A DNA stretch of 10,133 nucleotides, taken from Bacteriovoracaceae bacterium (lineage in GTDB: Bacteria > Bdellovibrionota > UBA1018). Of this stretch, positions 7,434 through 10,133 are shown one piece after another (the first letter of the stretch is position 1; each line of letters opens with the position of its first letter). A program made the position numbers and the translations under genes. The notes beneath the pieces were generated by a model. It searched no databases and was not told the origin of the DNA. It saw only the letters and a program-made list of their open reading frames with translations. The stretch is from the NCBI GenBank assembly GCA_947475645.1, contig CANJNU010000011.1:1-10133 (forward strand), read 5' to 3'.

Positions 7434-7460
7434 CATATAAAGACTGACTAATTTAGTCAA
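7434..7460 (-). promoter_or_regulatory. Candidate promoter of the exported SelO-like gene
   Basis: On the minus strand, TTGACT (7460-7455) and TATATG (7439-7434). The spacer is 15 bases, shorter than the preferred 17, so a helper protein or another promoter is possible. Only eight bases separate the -10 box from the ATG at 7425, again implying little or no leader. The -35 box lies in the dyad at 7445-7459. Confidence 0.3.
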
Positions 7461-7473
7461 GCTAATTTATAAC
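7444..7473 (+). promoter_or_regulatory. Candidate pyrF operon promoter
   Basis: CTGACT (7444-7449), an 18-base spacer, then TATAAC (7468-7473). The predicted start is near 7480, giving a leader of about 90 bases before the pyrF ATG. The -35 box sits in the left arm of the dyad at 7445-7459. Confidence 0.4.
7445..7459. promoter_or_regulatory. Perfect 7-bp inverted repeat, possible operator
   Basis: TGACTAATTTAGTCA: two 7-base arms, perfectly complementary about a single central base. It lies between the divergent exported-protein gene and pyrF and overlaps the candidate -35 boxes of both. The size and symmetry suit a homodimeric regulator. No regulator gene is adjacent and I do not recognise the motif. 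Confidence 0.45.
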
Positions 7474-7496
7474 CGCTTTGTATCACTCTGGTTTTC

Positions 7497-7559
7497 ATGC
7501 AAACTGCGAATGAAGGGCCGCTCGCTTCTTCAGTGACCGGTAAGTCTAAGTTTTGCTAG
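7497..7559 (+). CDS. Possible 20-codon leader ORF ahead of pyrF
   Basis: An ATG at 7497 opens 20 codons ending in TAG at 7557-7559. The stop overlaps the AGAGG ribosome site of pyrF and lies 11 bases before the pyrF ATG, in another frame. It falls within the predicted 5' leader of the operon. It has no ribosome site of its own and no run of regulatory codons, so it may be chance. It is listed because its position would allow coupling or interference with pyrF translation. Confidence 0.2.
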   Translation: MQTANEGPLASSVTGKSKFC

Positions 7560-7562
7560 AGG
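7558..7562 (+). promoter_or_regulatory. Ribosome binding site that decides the pyrF start
   Basis: AGAGG eight bases before the ATG at 7571. It favours this ATG over the in-frame TTG at 7553, which lies upstream of the site and has none of its own. Confidence 0.65.
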
Positions 7563-7570
7563 TTGAGGGT

Positions 7571-8308
7571 ATGAATCACACTCGCTCCGTTCCGACTGAT
7601 CTGATTGTTGCTCTCGATCAATTTCGTCCCGAGCAGGCACTTGAGTGGATTGAGGGGTTGCGTGACTATCCGCTCATCTATAAGGTCGGTTTTGAGCTCT
7701 TTATGGCCGGCGGGCCCGAACTGGTTCGAGAACTCGTGCATCGCAAGAAGCGCGTTTTTCTTGACCTCAAATTTTACGATATTCCAACTACCGTTGCAAA
7801 AGCTGCCAGACAGGCGGCTATGATGCACGTCGAAATGTTTACGCTTCATTTGTCGGGTGGGCGTGCAATGGTTAAAGCTGTGGCTCAAGAGCTACAGGAT
7901 ATTCCAGCGTTGAGGCCCAAAGTCTTGGGTGTCACAGTGCTTACATCGTTCGATGATGTACGTTGGGCAGAGGTTACCCGCGCGCTCACAGGGCATGCTG
8001 TTGATGCGAGCCAATCCGTCGAGGGATTAATTGAGCATTCACCTTCGTGGGGTGCGGACGGCATTGTATGCTCGGCAATGGAGCTAAAAATGCTGAGAGC
8101 GAAGTATCCATTAGGGCCTGAAGGCGTCTATGCAGTGGTGCCCGGAATTCGTCCAGAAGGCGCGGATTTAGACGATCAAGCGAGGGTGATGACCCCAGCT
8201 CAGGCGCGAAACGCGGGCGCAAGCGCAATTGTAATGGGGCGCCCCATTACGCAGGCTTCCAATCCAAGTGCGGTGGTGGTTCGAGCATTGAAAGACTTGG
8301 GGCATTGA
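7571..8308 (+). CDS. pyrF: Orotidine 5'-phosphate decarboxylase
   Basis: Converts OMP to UMP, the last step of de novo UMP synthesis, as a cytoplasmic TIM-barrel dimer. The 245 residues match the usual bacterial group 1 length. Seen motifs: IVALDQ (12-17), YKVGFELF (37-44) with Lys38, the catalytic FLDLKFYDIP (63-72) with Asp65, Lys67 and Asp70, LHLSGG (92-97), LGVTVLTS (119-126), VVPGIRP (189-195) with Arg194, and IVMGRPI (220-226) with the phosphate-binding Arg224. All catalytic residues are present. The region from about 127 to 165 is a normal variable loop and helix. The gene leads an operon with the SpoU-type methyltransferase, whose ATG follows 42 bases after the stop. pyrD is 6.5 kb away on the other strand, so pyrimidine genes are scattered here. 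Confidence 0.96.
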   Translation: MNHTRSVPTDLIVALDQFRPEQALEWIEGLRDYPLIYKVGFELFMAGGPELVRELVHRKKRVFLDLKFYDIPTTVAKAARQAAMMHVEMFTLHLSGGRAMVKAVAQELQDIPALRPKVLGVTVLTSFDDVRWAEVTRALTGHAVDASQSVEGLIEHSPSWGADGIVCSAMELKMLRAKYPLGPEGVYAVVPGIRPEGADLDDQARVMTPAQARNAGASAIVMGRPITQASNPSAVVVRALKDLGH

Positions 8309-8339
8309 TTTCGCTTTTCGCGGCGCGTGATTCAAGTTA

Positions 8340-8345
8340 AGAGGG
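8340..8345 (+). promoter_or_regulatory. Ribosome binding site of the SpoU-family gene
   Basis: AGAGGG five bases before the ATG at 8351. It lies downstream of the alternative in-frame GTG at 8327, so 8351 is the better start. Confidence 0.65.
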
Positions 8346-8350
8346 CCCGC

Positions 8351-9124
8351 ATGGCTCTACAGATTCGAAATCCCCACAGTGTTCTGGCTGCTCTCGAGAA
8401 ACGTCCCCAGGATGTTTTGAAAGTCAGTGTCCCCGCTTCATTAACCGAGCGTGAACAGCGGGGCGGCGCTGCCGCTGATGCCATGGTGGGCCGAGACGCG
8501 TGGCTTAAGGTCCTTCAGATGGCTCGCGCGAAGGGAATTCCAGTGGCTTCGGCCGCAGGGGCTCGGGTTTCACGCGACGAGGCAGGGCGCAGTACCGGGG
8601 GGGCGGAAGCGCAGCTTCGTGAGGCAACCGGTGTCACGGCAGAGGTGCTCTTCCGGAATGCTCTCGATCGTGCCGAAGGAAAAGGATTGTGGCTTGCTCT
8701 TGATTCGTTAACCGATCCACAGAATGTTGGAGCGATTTTTAGAACCGCCTCATTTTTTGGAGTTCAGGGAATCTTGATGACCCAAGAGCGTTCGGCTCCC
8801 TTAACGGCGGCAGTCTATGATGTCGCATGCGGCGGTGTAGAGGATGTTCCTTTTACTCTGCAAACCAATCTTCAGCGGGCGTTCGAGATTGCCAAAGATG
8901 CAGGGCTATGGATCTTGGGAACATCGGAGCATGCTCAGCAGAATTTATCCACGATTGAGCGAGATCGTCCGTGGCTCCTTGTCTTAGGTAACGAAGAAAA
9001 GGGAATGCGCCGCCTGACGGCGGAAAGCTGCGACGTTACATGTCAGATTCCACCTCAGGGATGGGTTACTTCCTTAAATGTCTCCTCTACCGCGGCCGTG
9101 ATGATCTCGCGCCTCAGTGGTTGA
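8351..9124 (+). CDS. TrmH/SpoU-family RNA 2'-O-methyltransferase, RlmB-like
   Basis: SAM-dependent ribose 2'-O-methyltransferase of the SPOUT (knotted) superfamily, probably acting on 23S rRNA or tRNA. The 257 residues comprise an N-terminal L30e-like RNA-binding domain (IRNPHSVLAALEKRPQDVLKV at about 5-25, through GVTAEV near 94-99) and a C-terminal SpoU domain. The domain's three motifs are complete: motif 1 LTDPQNVGAIFRTA (120-133) with Asn125 and catalytic Arg131, motif 2 LGNEEKGM (212-219), and motif 3 SLNVSSTAAV (241-250) with Asn243. The linker between about 35 and 90 is longer and more Gly/Ala/Arg-rich than in E. coli RlmB, and the motif 2 sequence GNEEKG varies from the common GSEGKG or GNEGKG. 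It lies downstream of pyrF in the same orientation, probably in one operon. RlmB and other TrmH-like enzymes cannot be separated by eye. Confidence 0.9.
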   Translation: MALQIRNPHSVLAALEKRPQDVLKVSVPASLTEREQRGGAAADAMVGRDAWLKVLQMARAKGIPVASAAGARVSRDEAGRSTGGAEAQLREATGVTAEVLFRNALDRAEGKGLWLALDSLTDPQNVGAIFRTASFFGVQGILMTQERSAPLTAAVYDVACGGVEDVPFTLQTNLQRAFEIAKDAGLWILGTSEHAQQNLSTIERDRPWLLVLGNEEKGMRRLTAESCDVTCQIPPQGWVTSLNVSSTAAVMISRLSG

Positions 9125-9138
9125 AAAGGGCGAAATCT

Positions 9139-9738
9139 CTACAGATCGTAAATGAGGCTGACGCCCAGAATAGGCGAAGCAGGGGTGATTGCAAAGTGAG
9201 TTACAGTCGCTGTAGAGTTGCTGGAGCTTGAGGTCGATCCTGCGACGACGCTGAAGGAGGGTCCACCGTCGAAGTGTAGGCTGAGCTTACTCTCAGAAAT
9301 CTGATGGTGAACTCCAAGAACGCCACTTAGTTTAATTGCAAAATTTCCGCTATATCCTAATCCGATACCCCCGCCTAGGTGGGCGCCGCTGGCCAGCGAG
9401 CCTAGAAGTGTGCGCTTGTATGTACCACCGAAGCTCAGATTGAGTGTGCCGGAGGTGGTTGGAATCGCAAAAAAGGCCTGAATCGAGTCGACAGGGGTGA
9501 GTTGAAAGAGCGCAGTTAGACTTCCCGCGTTCACCGTAGCTGGGGTGGTTGGAATCGGATTAATGGAGCTGAATCCGAGAGAAACCGTAGAATTCTGCTG
9601 GGCCGCGTTGTTCTGAATTGAGCGAGGCGGGTCCGAAGGGAGGGAAAGCGCAGGTGCTGCAAAAGCAGCAGCGTTCAGCCCAAAAAGAGCAATAGTCACA
9701 GATGGATATGTGTATCGTGTCATGCTGTGCATTTTCAT
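9139..9738 (-). CDS. Exported, barrel-like protein of unknown function (candidate outer-membrane protein)
   Basis: From Met at 9738 the protein has 199 residues. A signal peptide (MKMHSMTRYTYPSVTIALFGLNAAAFA, cut before APALS) is followed by a Pro/Ser/Asn-rich stretch, then short alternating hydrophobic and Gly/Ser segments such as LTALFQLTP, IQAFFAI, LNLSFGGTYK, GGGIGLGYSGNFAIKLSGVLGV, LSLHFDGGPSFSVVAG and the end ILGVSLIYDL. This pattern, with a terminal aromatic-hydrophobic strand, suits a small outer-membrane beta barrel. A Ser/Thr/Asn run (SSSSNSTATVT) forms a loop. I recognise no family. The frame is open upstream to a TTG at 9822. The ATGs at 9738, 9732 and 9723 all leave a usable signal peptide, and a TTGACA promoter favours 9723. 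It is convergent with the SpoU gene, 14 bases away. Confidence 0.65.
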   Translation of the reverse strand: MKMHSMTRYTYPSVTIALFGLNAAAFAAPALSLPSDPPRSIQNNAAQQNSTVSLGFSSINPIPTTPATVNAGSLTALFQLTPVDSIQAFFAIPTTSGTLNLSFGGTYKRTLLGSLASGAHLGGGIGLGYSGNFAIKLSGVLGVHHQISESKLSLHFDGGPSFSVVAGSTSSSSNSTATVTHFAITPASPILGVSLIYDL

Positions 9739-9759
9739 GAACTTCCCAAATTCTGTCAA
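9731..9759 (-). promoter_or_regulatory. Candidate promoter of the barrel-like protein gene
   Basis: On the minus strand, a perfect TTGACA (9759-9754), a 17-base spacer, then GAAAAT (9736-9731; four of six). Seven bases follow before an ATG at 9723, so transcription from here would give a leaderless message starting at that codon rather than at 9738. Confidence 0.4.
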
Positions 9760-9901
9760 TCGCATTGAGGGCTCTGATAAAAAGTGCCCCAACGAGGGTT
9801 GTGTGTTGACTTTTTTGTTCAATCAGTGGAAATTTCGCAGCGCTAACATCGGATAGTTTCGAGTGGATTGGACATGTAATGGCTCAAGGTGTGACTTAAG
9901 T

Positions 9902-9977
9902 GCTGGAGTAGCTCAGTTGGTAGAGCAGCGGTTTTGTAAACCGCAGGTCATGGGTTCGAGTCCCTTCTCCAGCTCCA
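9902..9977 (+). tRNA. tRNA-Thr(UGU)
   Basis: A 76-base cloverleaf. Acceptor arm GCTGGAG (9902-9908) pairs with CTCCAGC (9967-9973). D stem GCTC/GAGC is 9911-9914/9923-9926. Anticodon stem GCGGT/ACCGC (9928-9932/9940-9944) encloses the loop with anticodon TGT at 9935-9937, reading ACA codons. The T loop is TTCGAGT (9955-9961). The discriminator is T and the CCA end is encoded (9975-9977). The T stem ATGGG/CCCTT has one T-T mismatch at its second pair. Confidence 0.96.
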
Positions 9978-9980
9978 TTT

Positions 9981-10005
9981 TTTCAGGCGGTGGAAATTCC
10001 TGAAA
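9981..10005 (+). repeat. Inverted repeat just after tRNA-Thr
   Basis: TTTCAGG (9981-9987) and CCTGAAA (9999-10005) are perfect complements around an 11-base loop, starting three bases after the CCA end. No T-run follows, so it looks more like a processing or RNA-protecting hairpin in a tRNA precursor than a terminator. Confidence 0.4.
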
Positions 10006-10067
10006 TTTGAATACTCGAAGAGGTTAGTTTTGTTGGTTATTTAAGGCCGTAAGTGATCAGCAGAGTG

Positions 10068-10087
10068 AGTGGCAAAACCACTTTTTT
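10068..10087 (+). terminator. Terminator-like hairpin between tRNA-Thr and tRNA-Tyr
   Basis: AGTGG (10068-10072), a five-base loop CAAAA, CCACT (10078-10082), then further T's to 10087. The stem is five pairs, or six with a G-T pair at its foot, and a T-run follows, so it has the form of a weak intrinsic terminator. It ends only seven bases before the tRNA-Tyr gene. Confidence 0.4.
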
Positions 10088-10094
10088 AAAATGT

Positions 10095-10133
10095 GGAGAG
10101 ATACCCAAGTGGCCAAAGGGACCAGACTGTAAA
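10095..10133 (+). tRNA. tRNA-Tyr(GUA), 5' half, cut by window edge
   Basis: Acceptor strand GGAGAGA (10095-10101), then TA, the D arm opened by CCC (10104-10106) and closed by GGG (10118-10120), the anticodon 5' stem CCAGA (10122-10126), and a loop beginning CTGTAAA. The anticodon GTA is at 10129-10131. The D-arm and anticodon sequence closely follow bacterial tRNA-Tyr. As a class II tRNA, its long variable arm would lie beyond the edge. tRNA-Thr(UGU) followed by tRNA-Tyr is the order in the E. coli thrU-tyrU-glyT-thrT-tufB cluster. Confidence 0.92.

Noticed and set aside
7553-7570. TTG start six codons upstream of the pyrF ATG
   Set aside because: The AGAGG ribosome site lies downstream of it and is well placed for the ATG at 7571.
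8327-8350. GTG start eight codons upstream of the SpoU-family ATG
   Set aside because: AGAGGG immediately before 8351 favours the ATG.
9806-9811. TTGACT as a -35 box for tRNA-Thr
   Set aside because: No acceptable -10 box lies 16-18 bases downstream, and the tRNA begins about 90 bases further on. TGTAAT at 9875-9880 is a possible -10 box but has no good -35 partner, so no promoter was called.

Overview
The window is a dense stretch of bacterial chromosome with housekeeping genes on both strands and no mobile element, CRISPR array or gene-free stretch over 300 bases. A quinone-type (class 2) dihydroorotate dehydrogenase, two proteins with signal peptides (one glycine/serine-rich and beta-barrel-like) and an Escherichia coli-type SerA point to a Gram-negative, proteobacteria-like host. 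A Bdellovibrionota or delta-type lineage is possible, but the sequence alone does not settle this.

Layout, left to right. On the minus strand, an RsmB/RsmF-type RNA m5C methyltransferase (880-2184) overlaps the start of pyrD (908 down to the left edge, C-terminus missing). Divergent from them is an acyl-CoA dehydrogenase resembling mitochondrial medium-chain enzymes (2254-3402). It converges on a minus-strand pair: rsgA (start near 4963), then a small SnoaL/NTF2-like protein (3422-3871). serA (5032-6270) reads away from rsgA; their promoter -35 boxes overlap. serA converges on a minus-strand exported protein (6283-7425) that looks like a remote SelO pseudokinase relative. A perfect 7-bp dyad separates this gene from the pyrF / SpoU-type methyltransferase operon (7571-9124). 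That operon converges on a small exported, barrel-like protein (9139-9738). The window ends with tRNA-Thr(UGU) and the 5' half of tRNA-Tyr(GUA), the order that in E. coli leads through tRNA-Gly and tRNA-Thr to tufB.

Functionally the region covers two steps of pyrimidine synthesis (PyrD, PyrF), serine synthesis (SerA with a serine-binding ACT domain), fatty-acid beta-oxidation, and ribosome/RNA maturation (RsgA, two RNA methyltransferases, tRNAs).

The less ordinary observations are: (1) the exported SelO-like protein; (2) several genes with no Shine-Dalgarno sequence whose best promoter places the -10 box only 6-8 bases before the ATG, serA being the clearest, which suggests leaderless transcripts; (3) the dyad overlapping divergent -35 boxes at 7445-7459; and (4) a terminator-like hairpin between the two tRNA genes. 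I see no clearly new multi-gene system here.
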